The notes beneath the pieces were generated by a model. The model was not told the DNA's origin. It saw only the letters and a list, made by a program, of their open reading frames with translations, and searched no databases. A stretch of 64,000 nt of DNA from Brumimicrobium ulvae (GTDB lineage Bacteria; Bacteroidota; Bacteroidia; Flavobacteriales_D; Crocinitomicaceae). This document shows positions 14,799 through 22,815 of this stretch, piece after piece; position 1 is the first letter of the stretch; every line of letters starts with the position of its first letter. A program made the translations under genes and the position numbers. The stretch is from assembly GCF_947504225.1 (NCBI RefSeq), contig NZ_CANNGT010000010.1:1-64000 (forward strand), given 5' to 3'.

Positions 14799-15506
14799 AT
14801 GAAAACTTTAATCTTACTATTTCTTACTCTATTCATCATAACATCTTGTTCAACTGGCAGAATTGTGAATGGATATAAATCGAAGAGTAAAATCGAAAAA
14901 GGAGAAACAACAAGGCATGTTTCTAAACATAAAATTCAGAAATCTAAACAGGAATCATGCACCACAATTGCAAGCAATGTCATTCCAAAAGATAAGGATT
15001 TAAAGCCCGCTGATAACTCAACAAATATCAATCGCCAATACGCTGATGCACAGAATGATCGTGAAATAAGGGCGACTATAAATTCTAAGACAATTGATTC
15101 AGATGCTGAGTATGGAGATTCACCAATTTCTCAAGGTTTTGTACAAAACGAGCATGAAATCTCAACTTCTACACCAGAGGAAGAACCAACCACAGAAGTG
15201 GTAGAAGAAGACATAAGACGCTTAGATCCGCTTTCGATAACTAGTTTTGGACTAGCAGTGTTGGGAATTCCCACCATTGTGATCAGTTTTATTCTGATTG
15301 ACTTTAGTTTTATGTTTCCTGTGATATTAGGCTTGGCTGCCCTCATGCTTATCGCTGCTTTTGTCTTAGGATTAATCGCAATCATTAGAAAAAAGAGGAA
15401 CCGAAAAAAATATAAAGGAGTTGCATTTGCCATCATTGGAATGGCCATTGCAAGCGTGGGGATAGGATTCCTCTTGCTCATACTGCTCTTTATGTTGACT
15501 TATTAA
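14799..15506 (+). CDS. Lipoprotein with C-terminal membrane helices
   Basis: 235 aa. Lipobox in MKTLILLFLTLFIITSC. Residues 20-145 are polar, low-complexity and probably disordered, rich in K, S, T, N and E. The C-terminal third has three hydrophobic helices around GFLLLILLFMLTY and a basic loop RKKRNRKKYKG, a layout like DUF4190-type membrane proteins. A lipoprotein signal ahead of polytopic helices is common in this phylum. It has its own promoter element. Function unknown. Confidence 0.6.
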   Translation: MKTLILLFLTLFIITSCSTGRIVNGYKSKSKIEKGETTRHVSKHKIQKSKQESCTTIASNVIPKDKDLKPADNSTNINRQYADAQNDREIRATINSKTIDSDAEYGDSPISQGFVQNEHEISTSTPEEEPTTEVVEEDIRRLDPLSITSFGLAVLGIPTIVISFILIDFSFMFPVILGLAALMLIAAFVLGLIAIIRKKRNRKKYKGVAFAIIGMAIASVGIGFLLLILLFMLTY

Positions 15507-15668
15507 TGAAGGTCAATAATTTAGATGAACGTCTCTCTTTTTCAAGGCCACTCAAGTCAGTATAAGTTCGATTCAAATGAACAATTAATAAAAGAAAACT
15601 GTTTATAAAGAAGGACTTACCGACGCACCTGGTGAAATTATTTACACACACCTAAAAAACTGAATTTT

Positions 15669-16184
15669 ATGAAGAAGAATATAAGCGCTTTGATCTTGAC
15701 ATTAACCTCCTTTGTTTTTATTCTCTGCAGCTGTTCTCATAGCAATGCGCAAAATGAAAAACCTGAAAACCCTTATTATTCTAAAACAGATACAACCGTT
15801 CTGAAGTTAGACAATAAAGAATGGAAAAAGGTTTTGTCACCCGAATTGTATGAAGTAGCTAGAAAAGGAGCAACTGAAACTGCTTTCACAGGAGAATACA
15901 ATGTGCATGATGCAAAAGGAGCCTATTCTTGCGCGGCATGTGGAAACGCACTTTTTCTATCGGATGCTAAATTTGCTTCGACTTGTGGGTGGCCATCTTT
16001 TTACGAACCCATTTACTCCAATAGCGTAAAGTACAAAGAAGACACTTCTTATGGCATGGTTCGGACAGAAGTTGTTTGTGGTCGTTGTGATGCGCACCTA
16101 GGACATATTTTTAATGACGGACCAAAGCCCACAGGAAAACGTTTTTGCATGAATTCCATATCTCTAGACTTCGATCCTCATTAG
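15669..16184 (+). CDS. msrB: Peptide-methionine (R)-S-oxide reductase, lipoprotein form
   Basis: 171 aa. It reduces methionine-R-sulfoxide in proteins. The signal ends in a Cys (FVFILCSCSHSNAQ), so this copy is exported and probably lipid-anchored to repair envelope proteins. The MsrB domain spans about 50-170. Zinc-binding CAAC and CGRC pairs, the GWPSFYEP motif and the catalytic Cys in RFCMNS are all present. It is single-domain, without an MsrA fusion. No operon partner is apparent. Confidence 0.92.
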   Translation: MKKNISALILTLTSFVFILCSCSHSNAQNEKPENPYYSKTDTTVLKLDNKEWKKVLSPELYEVARKGATETAFTGEYNVHDAKGAYSCAACGNALFLSDAKFASTCGWPSFYEPIYSNSVKYKEDTSYGMVRTEVVCGRCDAHLGHIFNDGPKPTGKRFCMNSISLDFDPH

Positions 16185-16276
16185 AAAAATAAATTTTTCC
16201 ATTAAAAACATCTATACCTTTCAAAATAATCCCATAACTTTATTTAGTTTTATTCTGAATTAAAACACAATTATAG

Positions 16277-17077
16277 ATGTTCGACTTTTTACTGAGCCCT
16301 GATGCCTTGATGGCTTTGTTAACCTTAACATTCTTAGAAATTATTTTGGGAATAGACAACATTCTATTCATCTCAATTAGCGCGGGCAAACTCCCTGAAA
16401 ACCAACGCAGAAAAGCCACCAATTTAGGACTGATATTGGCCTTAGTACAACGGGTTGTGCTCTTGTTTTTTGTTTCTTACCTCACAAAACTAAAAACACC
16501 TTTCTGGGTGGTTGAAACCTCGTGGATTTCCTTCTCATTAAACGTTCAAAGCATTATCCTTTTCGCCGGTGGCCTCTTTTTATTGTATAAAAGTACTACC
16601 GAAATCATGGAAAAATTAGAATCTGACCCTGAGCATCAACTGAGAAAAGAAAAACCCAAATCTTTTAAGGATGTAATTTTACAAATTCTTGTTATTGACT
16701 TGGTTTTTTCAATCGACTCCATTCTCACTGCAGTTGGAATGACCAACGGTTTGCACAGCAACGCCAATTACACTTTGGTGCTGATGATTATCGCTGTATT
16801 CATTTCAATTATCGTGATGATTGCCTTTGCCAATAAAATCAGAGAAGTCATTGAAAAGCATCCAAGTATGCAGATTTTAGGGCTGGCCTTTTTAATCTTG
16901 ATTGCTTTTTTATTGATTACTGAAGCGGCTCATGTTTCCGAAGCAATTGTCTTTAACAATGAAGTCGGTGTGATTCCAAAAGGTTACCTCTATTTTGCCA
17001 TTGCTTTTTCTCTTGGTGTTGAAATATTAAACATTCGCATGAAAAAGAAGAAGCAAGCAAAAGAGGGAGAAAATTAA
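16277..17077 (+). CDS. TerC-family integral membrane protein
   Basis: 266 aa, about seven membrane helices. The family signatures are two acidic membrane motifs, FLEIILGIDNILFIS near the N-terminus and IDLVFSIDSILTAVGMT in the middle, whose Asp/Glu residues are thought to bind metal ions. TerC relatives have roles in metal efflux (Mn, Ca), metalation of exported proteins, or tellurite resistance. No ter genes are nearby, so a tellurite role is not suggested. The gene converges on the next, with five bases between stops. Confidence 0.85.
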   Translation: MFDFLLSPDALMALLTLTFLEIILGIDNILFISISAGKLPENQRRKATNLGLILALVQRVVLLFFVSYLTKLKTPFWVVETSWISFSLNVQSIILFAGGLFLLYKSTTEIMEKLESDPEHQLRKEKPKSFKDVILQILVIDLVFSIDSILTAVGMTNGLHSNANYTLVLMIIAVFISIIVMIAFANKIREVIEKHPSMQILGLAFLILIAFLLITEAAHVSEAIVFNNEVGVIPKGYLYFAIAFSLGVEILNIRMKKKKQAKEGEN

Positions 17078-17082
17078 ACCTT

Positions 17083-17517
17083 TTACGGATTGTATATTCT
17101 CACCACATCACCGCCATTGTATTCCACGATGTAGGAACGTAGTCCCCATTTGGTATCTCCTCCAATAATGGAACCATCATACAATGAAAATTGTGCATCA
17201 GAGCAGGGATCGTTGAGGATTAAAAAATTGTCTGCATCAGTTTCTAACCCTGTAGCACAATCTAGACTTCCTTCTGCAGGTGAATGACGGTCGAAAGCAA
17301 CAAAATTCTGTTGACTCTGTCTGTATACCACAACTCCTTTAGAGCCAATTCCAGAAACATAAGCCCATCCTCCAACTCCTTGCAAGTTAACATAAGAAGG
17401 AAGTGTCAGATTTATATTTGCATTAAAAGAATAGTAAGGAACAGGGTGTTGCTTATTCTTGTTACACGCAAAAAAGCTAAATGCTATTGCCAAAAAGATT
17501 ATTTTACGTAAGTTCAT
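17083..17517 (-). CDS. Rieske-fold lipoprotein with degraded cluster ligands
   Basis: 144 aa from the ATG at 17517. Lipobox in MNLRKIIFLAIAFSFFAC. Order of features: LPSYVNLQGVGGWAYV, GVVVYRQSQQNFVAFDRHSP, then DPCSDAQFSLYDGSIIGG. Related Bacteroidota lipoproteins have DRxC in the first ligand loop and CC or CxxH in the second. Here the first Cys is Ser and only one Cys remains in the second loop, so binding of a [2Fe-2S] cluster is doubtful. It is divergently arranged with the next gene, only 28 bases apart. Confidence 0.7.
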   Translation of the reverse strand: MNLRKIIFLAIAFSFFACNKNKQHPVPYYSFNANINLTLPSYVNLQGVGGWAYVSGIGSKGVVVYRQSQQNFVAFDRHSPAEGSLDCATGLETDADNFLILNDPCSDAQFSLYDGSIIGGDTKWGLRSYIVEYNGGDVVRIYNP

Positions 17518-17545
17518 TGTTAACATAAAAGTTGAATACGAATTT

Positions 17546-17833
17546 ATGATAAAAAGAACGAATTTCATAGGACTTATAGTATATCTCTTCTCTGTTATTT
17601 TATTTACTTCTTGCGGAAGTTCAAAACCAGGACAAACATACGCCACAGTTGAAGCCGCAGAAGAAGCCCGCGCCAAGGACAAAAAAATAGCAGCAAAGGC
17701 GGCAAAAAAAGCAAAGAAGGAGCGTGAAAAAGCCTATTGGGATAAACAATCTAAACAGGCCAAAAAAAGAATCAAAAAAACGAAAAGAGAACAAAAAAGG
17801 CGGGCTCGAAAAAAGAAAAGTAGTCTTTTCTAA
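17546..17833 (+). CDS. Small Lys/Ala-rich lipoprotein
   Basis: 95 aa from the ATG at 17546. Lipobox in IGLIVYLFSVILFTSCGSSK. After the Cys, a single long helix of K, A, E and R follows (EAAEEARAKDKKIAAKAAKK and onward), ending in a very basic tail (KKRIKKTKREQKRRARKKK). A basic coiled lipoprotein might contact peptidoglycan or anionic polymers, but that is a guess. The stop overlaps the convergent glycosyltransferase by four bases. Confidence 0.6.
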   Translation: MIKRTNFIGLIVYLFSVILFTSCGSSKPGQTYATVEAAEEARAKDKKIAAKAAKKAKKEREKAYWDKQSKQAKKRIKKTKREQKRRARKKKSSLF

Positions 17834-18825
17834 AGTTTCATCTTGATAAATTCTTCTTCCGTTTTAAAACGCCATTTCGGATGGTCTTTATGTAATCTGG
17901 ACAAATAAACTTGTTCTACCTGACCAGGCGTAGGAATTAATATACTTTCATTTCCTGTTTCAATCAAGTCCATTAAGGTAGAATACCCTGATCGACTTAC
18001 TACCACTTTACTTTCATTCAACAATCGAAAAAATTCACTGTGGCATGGTGAAACAATCAACTTCACCTTGGTCTCCTTTTGATGTTGTTCATACAGCTCT
18101 GTTGGAACGATAATCGCAGAGTTTTTATGCGCATTGGGCAATTTTCTAATCAACATCCTTAAAAGTTGCTCATTATAAGGCGGAGGTCCACTTACAATAC
18201 CCAAATAATCATATTGCTGCCTCGAATCTACATCACTTTTCTTGCATGAAAACCGAGAAACCGTACCAATAAACTTCTTGCATTTATGTTTCCCCTTGGA
18301 TAAACTCCCTGAATACTTTTGTTGTGCATTATCTGGAATCCATATTTCATCAAAGGTAGAAAGTAACTTTTTATTCCACAATTTGGCTACAAAATTCCAA
18401 ACTGGAACAGGAAGATTCAATTGATGAGAAATAATTATGCTTTTAACTTGTTTTGAACGAAATCCAAACCGCTGATCAGAAATAATAAGGTCAGGATTAA
18501 ACTTTTCTACCCACTCTTCTACGCTTCTTTTTTCTTCCACCAAATAATGATTCAGTGTGCTTAGGTTGCCGAGCAAATCAAAAGTCCATTGGCCTTTCCC
18601 CTTAAATCTAAAAGGATAGCCTTCATGCGGAACATACCAAAGTTCAGGAAAATAAGTGCGATAATAGTTTTCTTGACTTTCATCACAGCAGATGATGACC
18701 TCATTTTGTTGTTCTAAAAGTGTTTGAATGATAGGAATTGTTCGACATACATGTCCTAGGCCCCAATTTAAGGGACTCAATAAAATTCGTAAAGATTTTA
18801 TGGATTTTAATGGCGTTTCATGCAC
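17830..18825 (-). CDS. MurG-like glycosyltransferase (family 28 type)
   Basis: About 331 aa. N-terminal ILLSPLNWGLGHVCRTIPII is the donor-fold GxGH loop of UDP-sugar glycosyltransferases of the MurG type. The C-terminal half has VVVSRSGYSTLMDLIETGNE and LIPTPGQVEQVYLS, the usual nucleotide-sugar site. It probably transfers a sugar from a UDP donor to a lipid or polysaccharide. The start is uncertain: an ATG at 18921 would overlap trmB by 51 bases, so I chose the in-frame GTG at 18825, giving a start close to family norm. Confidence 0.75.
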   Translation of the reverse strand: MHETPLKSIKSLRILLSPLNWGLGHVCRTIPIIQTLLEQQNEVIICCDESQENYYRTYFPELWYVPHEGYPFRFKGKGQWTFDLLGNLSTLNHYLVEEKRSVEEWVEKFNPDLIISDQRFGFRSKQVKSIIISHQLNLPVPVWNFVAKLWNKKLLSTFDEIWIPDNAQQKYSGSLSKGKHKCKKFIGTVSRFSCKKSDVDSRQQYDYLGIVSGPPPYNEQLLRMLIRKLPNAHKNSAIIVPTELYEQHQKETKVKLIVSPCHSEFFRLLNESKVVVSRSGYSTLMDLIETGNESILIPTPGQVEQVYLSRLHKDHPKWRFKTEEEFIKMKL

Positions 18826-18842
18826 GTCAACTAGAAGATTTC

Positions 18843-18850
18843 TATTTTTG
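18843..18850 (+). promoter_or_regulatory. Promoter -7 element TATTTTTG for trmB
   Basis: Exact TAnnTTTG match 20 bases before the trmB ATG at 18871. Confidence 0.6.
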
Positions 18851-18870
18851 TAGGACCAAGTTAATAAATA

Positions 18871-19548
18871 ATGGCTAAAAACAAGCTTTTTAAATTCAAC
18901 GAGATCAAGAAAATGGATCACGTATTAGAACCGTCTGTTGAAAAGACGCTCAACAAGGAAATTGATTATAAAGGAGACTGGAATATACGTTTCTTCAAAA
19001 ATGAACAACCCATTGTTTTAGAATTGGGCTGTGGAAAGGGAGAATACGCTGTAGGATTAGCAAAAAAGTATCCGAATCAAAATTTTGTCGCTGTAGATAT
19101 TAAAGGAAATCGAATTTATGTCGGTGCAAAACAGGCGGAAGAAGCGGGCTTAAAAAACTTATTCTTTTTGCGTGCGAAAGTAGATTTTATCGATTACTAT
19201 TTTGAAGAAAATGAAGTCGACGAAATCTGGTTGACTTTTTCAGATCCTCAACCCAACAAACCCAACAAAAGGTTAACTTCAAAAACTTTCATTGACCGTT
19301 ACCGAAAAATCCTAAAACCTGGGGGAATTGTACATTTGAAAACAGACAGTGATTTACTTTTCGAATCGACAGAAGAACAAATTGAGGAACATGGTTACCA
19401 CTGCTTATTTTCCACTTGGGATTTATACGGTGATCTTCATCAACTTCCAGAAGAAAGTCAAGAAATTCTGAAAATTAAAACGCATTATGAAGAACTTTTC
19501 ACCAAGAAAGGAGCGCAAATAAAATACTGTAAGTTCACCATTCACTAA
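18871..19548 (+). CDS. trmB: tRNA (guanine-N7)-methyltransferase
   Basis: 225 aa. It makes m7G46 in tRNA variable loops using SAM. Visible motifs are VLELGCGKGEYAVGLA (SAM binding), NFVAVDIKGNRIYVGAKQA, and the TrmB signature TFSDPQPNKPNKRLTS, followed by KPGGIVHLKTD. The length fits the family. It begins a short run with the next gene, overlapping it by one base (TAATG). Confidence 0.93.
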   Translation: MAKNKLFKFNEIKKMDHVLEPSVEKTLNKEIDYKGDWNIRFFKNEQPIVLELGCGKGEYAVGLAKKYPNQNFVAVDIKGNRIYVGAKQAEEAGLKNLFFLRAKVDFIDYYFEENEVDEIWLTFSDPQPNKPNKRLTSKTFIDRYRKILKPGGIVHLKTDSDLLFESTEEQIEEHGYHCLFSTWDLYGDLHQLPEESQEILKIKTHYEELFTKKGAQIKYCKFTIH

Positions 19549-19904
19549 TGAAGAATTTTGAAACCGTAAGCGAGCAAACCAAAGACTTTTTTCAGAGGGT
19601 TTTTGAAATCACCCGATTGATTCCCGAAGGAAGGGTCACTTCTTATGGGGCCATTGCCAAAGCATTAGGCGCAGCAAAATCTAGTCGTATGGTGGGTTGG
19701 GCAATGAATGCCTCACATAGGGAAAAAAACATCCCCGCCCACCGTGTGGTCAACCGAAACGGTGTGCTTACAGGAAAAATGCACTTTAACCCACCAGAAG
19801 CAATGCAAGAGCGCTTGGAAAAAGAAGGCATACAAGTCATTGATGACAAGATTGTGAACTTTAAAGCACACTTTTGGGATCCTCAAATAGAACTTGGTCA
19901 GTAA
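19548..19904 (+). CDS. Alkyltransferase-like protein (ATL), Cys-less MGMT homologue
   Basis: 118 aa. It matches the DNA-binding domain of O6-alkylguanine alkyltransferases: GRVTSYGAIAKALG (helix-turn-helix), SSRMVGWAMNAS (Arg finger region), then IPAHRVVNRNG. The MGMT active site PCHR is PAHR here, so it cannot accept alkyl groups. ATL proteins bind O6-alkylguanine and channel lesions to nucleotide excision repair. The gene is translationally coupled to trmB. DNA repair by flagging is inferred from the family. Confidence 0.88.
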   Translation: MKNFETVSEQTKDFFQRVFEITRLIPEGRVTSYGAIAKALGAAKSSRMVGWAMNASHREKNIPAHRVVNRNGVLTGKMHFNPPEAMQERLEKEGIQVIDDKIVNFKAHFWDPQIELGQ

Positions 19905-19930
19905 ACCAATCGTATTTTGAAAAACATCCT

Positions 19931-19938
19931 TATTTTTG
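19931..19938 (+). promoter_or_regulatory. Promoter -7 element TATTTTTG, leaderless context
   Basis: Exact TAnnTTTG match ending only five bases before the ATG at 19943. Transcription would begin at or next to the start codon. Confidence 0.6.
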
Positions 19939-19942
19939 AACT

Positions 19943-20953
19943 ATGGTATTTGTAACTGGAGGCACAGGTTTATTGGGAAGTCATTTATTGATTGAGTTGA
20001 CTCAACAGCACGATAATATTACAGCAATTTATCGTAATAAATCAAAAATTGACACCGTTATAAAGTGTTTTGATTTTTACCTTTCTGAAAAAGCAGAACT
20101 TCATTTCAATAAAATCAATTGGATAGAATGTGACATTCTCAACATTCCCCGATTGGAAGAAATGATGATTGGCCATACAATCATATACCATTGCGCTGCG
20201 ATTGTTTCTTTTGCAAGGCGCGACTTTCAACACATGATGGAAATTAACCGATACGGAACTGCCAACATGGTGAATATCGCTTTGGACATCGGAGTAGAAA
20301 AATTTTGCTTTGTTAGCTCTACAGCTGCTGTTGGAACAAAGGATATTCCAGACGAAGTTGAAGTAGATGAAAATGGTAAGTGGATTCTCACCGAAGAAAC
20401 AAGTGGATATTCGGTTACAAAGTACAGTGCAGAAAAGGAGGTTTGGAGAGGTATGAATGAAGGACTAAATGTTGTTATTGTGAACCCTTCGATCATCTTT
20501 GGCGCAGGAGATTGGGAAGAAAGTTCAATGAAGATATTTAAAACAGTTTCCAAAGGACTCAAGTTTTATTCTCCTGGTGCAAATGCGTTTGTAGATGCAA
20601 GAGATGTTTCCCGAATCATGGTGGAATTAATGAACCGCAACCTGTTCAATGAGCGCTTCTTATGCATTGGTGAAAATGCTAAGTTTAAACGTGTATTCGA
20701 CTTGGTAGCGAATGCTCTAGGACAAAAACCGCCCAATAAAAAAGTACACCCTCTGTTGATGGGCATCACTTGGAGGCTTTCTGTTTTTTGGGCAGGAATC
20801 ACCTTTTCAAAACCTTTGATTACGAAGTCTGCTGCAAATAATGCCTTCAGCACTACAAAATATAGCAATGCTAAAATCAAAGAGGCCATAGCTTTTGAAT
20901 TCTACACTTTAGAAGAAACAATAGAAAATGCCGTAAAAGGCCGATTAAAATAA
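19943..20953 (+). CDS. NAD(P)-dependent epimerase/dehydratase (extended SDR)
   Basis: 336 aa. The Rossmann start FVTGGTGLLGSHLL binds NAD(P). Catalytic residues are the S/T of FVSSTAAVG and YSVTKYSAE (YxxxK). It also has NPSIIFGAGDW and a C-terminal substrate domain. The substrate cannot be read from sequence; relatives act on nucleotide sugars, steroid-like or dihydroflavonol-like compounds. The mRNA is probably leaderless, since the promoter element abuts the ATG. Confidence 0.85.
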   Translation: MVFVTGGTGLLGSHLLIELTQQHDNITAIYRNKSKIDTVIKCFDFYLSEKAELHFNKINWIECDILNIPRLEEMMIGHTIIYHCAAIVSFARRDFQHMMEINRYGTANMVNIALDIGVEKFCFVSSTAAVGTKDIPDEVEVDENGKWILTEETSGYSVTKYSAEKEVWRGMNEGLNVVIVNPSIIFGAGDWEESSMKIFKTVSKGLKFYSPGANAFVDARDVSRIMVELMNRNLFNERFLCIGENAKFKRVFDLVANALGQKPPNKKVHPLLMGITWRLSVFWAGITFSKPLITKSAANNAFSTTKYSNAKIKEAIAFEFYTLEETIENAVKGRLK

Positions 20954-20990
20954 AATCACATTCCAAAATATTTTCTTCCTGTTGCTTTGT

Positions 20991-20998
20991 TAAATTTG
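20991..20998 (+). promoter_or_regulatory. Promoter -7 element TAAATTTG
   Basis: Exact TAnnTTTG match 22 bases before the ATG at 21021, ruling out the earlier in-frame start at 21003. Confidence 0.65.
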
Positions 20999-21020
20999 TA
21001 TATTGGTGTATTACAAAACG

Positions 21021-22814
21021 ATGAATATACTGGCCAACATAAAAGCAAAAAAGTTAATTCTCCCCTTTATGCTATTGATTTTAGCATGGGTTTTTTATGC
21101 ATTTCCTATGGTCAGTGAAATCGCTGCTGGGATTGCTATTCTTCTCTTTGGAATCATCATGCTTGAAGATGGATTTAACGCCTTTGTTCAAGGTCCGATG
21201 GAAAGAATGCTCAAAACCATGACCAAAAGTGTAAGTCGTAGTTTCGGGTTTGGATTTCTAAGTACGGCCATTCTACAATCTAGTGCATTGATCAGTGTTG
21301 TGGCCATCTCTTTTTTAAGTGCAGGTTTAATTTCATTAAAGTCGGGAATTGCCATTGCTTTTGGAACTAATCTAGGAACAACCTCCACTGCTTGGCTGGT
21401 ATCTACTTTAGGATTTAAGGTGGATATCGCTTCCTTCGCCTTCCCTATGTTGGCCTTCGGAATTCTATTCGTTTTACAGAAAAAAACAGCCATTAAAGGA
21501 TTTGGTTTTGCCTTAGCAGGTTTAGGTTTTTTCTTCTTAGGGATTGAGTTTATGCAAAATGGATTTGAAACCTATAAAGATGATTTTGACTTTACCAGCA
21601 TCGCTCAAGAAGGATATAAAGGAGTGTTCTTATTTGCCCTCATGGGAATTGTTTTAACCATTGTTTTGCAGTCAGGAAGTGCTGTTATTGTTTTGGTCTT
21701 GACCATGCTTGAAGCCTCACAACTGGGCTATTTCAATGCTTTGGCCTTGGTTGTCGGAGCAAATATTGGAAACGTGGCAACAATGATTATCGGAGCAATC
21801 AGCGCAAGTACCAATGGGAAACGCCTAGCAGGGGCACAAGTAATTTTCAAACTCTCCGCAGGTTTGGTATGTTTAATTCTTATTTTTCAACTTGCCGATT
21901 TCGTCGATTTTATAGCAAAAATATTTGGTGTTAATGAACAAAACTACTCCATTAAACTGTCTATTTTTCATACACTTTTCAATCTCATTGGGTGCATTTT
22001 AATGATTCCATTTATCAAGTCTATGATTAAGTTTTTAATTAAAATATTACCCGAGAAGAGTCAGAACAAAGCAGAGTTTGAAAGGGCGAGATACCTGAAC
22101 AAAAGTATTCTAAAATATCCCCAATCAACAATTCGCGCGCTTTTAGATGAGAGCAAATATCTTTTTGAGAAAACGACCTTTTCAATTGTTGCCAAAGGAT
22201 TAAATCTAGATCCCAAAGCCATACGCAGCGACGTTCCTATTCTCAAGATCATCGAAGACAAAGACATCAGTTACGACATTGACGTTGAGGAGATGTATTA
22301 TACCAAAGTGAAAATTATTTATGGTAAAATTATTAAGTACGCCACTTTATCGGAAAGTGAATTCACATTATCTCCTCCTTTATTTTCAGCATTTTCAAGG
22401 GTAAAAGACGCCAGTAGGAATCAAGTGGTGATCATTAAAAACACGAGGGGTTTACATAAAAACGTAAAAAAATACTTGCATTCTGACAATGAATACATCC
22501 AAGAAGAGTATGAAAAACTGAGGAGCTTCGTAGCGAAAACCTTGAGGGAAATATACAACCTGAAAAGGAATCCTGAATCGAGTTCGACACTAGATAGCCT
22601 GGAAGACCTCAAAAAAATAGCTTCTACGCGTGACCTGTTATTGAGCGGAAGATTTGAATACCTCATCCGCGAACGTAAAATCTCCAGTAATATGGCTTCT
22701 TCTTTAGCCAATGACAGCACCAATGTTAATGGTATTGTCTTAAAAATGATAGAATCTGCTGAGTTACTTTATATTGAAAGCGACTATTTACTGCAATTGG
22801 TAGAAGATCTTTAA
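21021..22814 (+). CDS. Na/Pi cotransporter family protein with PhoU-like C-terminus
   Basis: 597 aa from the ATG at 21021. The two inverted NaPi-II (PNaS) repeats are seen in LSTAILQSSALISVVAISFL and MGIVLTIVLQSGSAVIVLVL, each with the QSS/QSG motif. They lie among about nine membrane helices. After residue 350 a long helical cytoplasmic part resembles PhoU domains. It is expected to take up phosphate with sodium. The stop is one base from the convergent helicase gene. Confidence 0.87.
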   Translation: MNILANIKAKKLILPFMLLILAWVFYAFPMVSEIAAGIAILLFGIIMLEDGFNAFVQGPMERMLKTMTKSVSRSFGFGFLSTAILQSSALISVVAISFLSAGLISLKSGIAIAFGTNLGTTSTAWLVSTLGFKVDIASFAFPMLAFGILFVLQKKTAIKGFGFALAGLGFFFLGIEFMQNGFETYKDDFDFTSIAQEGYKGVFLFALMGIVLTIVLQSGSAVIVLVLTMLEASQLGYFNALALVVGANIGNVATMIIGAISASTNGKRLAGAQVIFKLSAGLVCLILIFQLADFVDFIAKIFGVNEQNYSIKLSIFHTLFNLIGCILMIPFIKSMIKFLIKILPEKSQNKAEFERARYLNKSILKYPQSTIRALLDESKYLFEKTTFSIVAKGLNLDPKAIRSDVPILKIIEDKDISYDIDVEEMYYTKVKIIYGKIIKYATLSESEFTLSPPLFSAFSRVKDASRNQVVIIKNTRGLHKNVKKYLHSDNEYIQEEYEKLRSFVAKTLREIYNLKRNPESSSTLDSLEDLKKIASTRDLLLSGRFEYLIRERKISSNMASSLANDSTNVNGIVLKMIESAELLYIESDYLLQLVEDL

Positions 22815-22815
22815 G

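Noticed and set aside
16277-17077. A tellurite-resistance cluster around TerC
   Set aside because: No terA, terD or terE-like genes are nearby; TerC-family proteins have broader metal roles.
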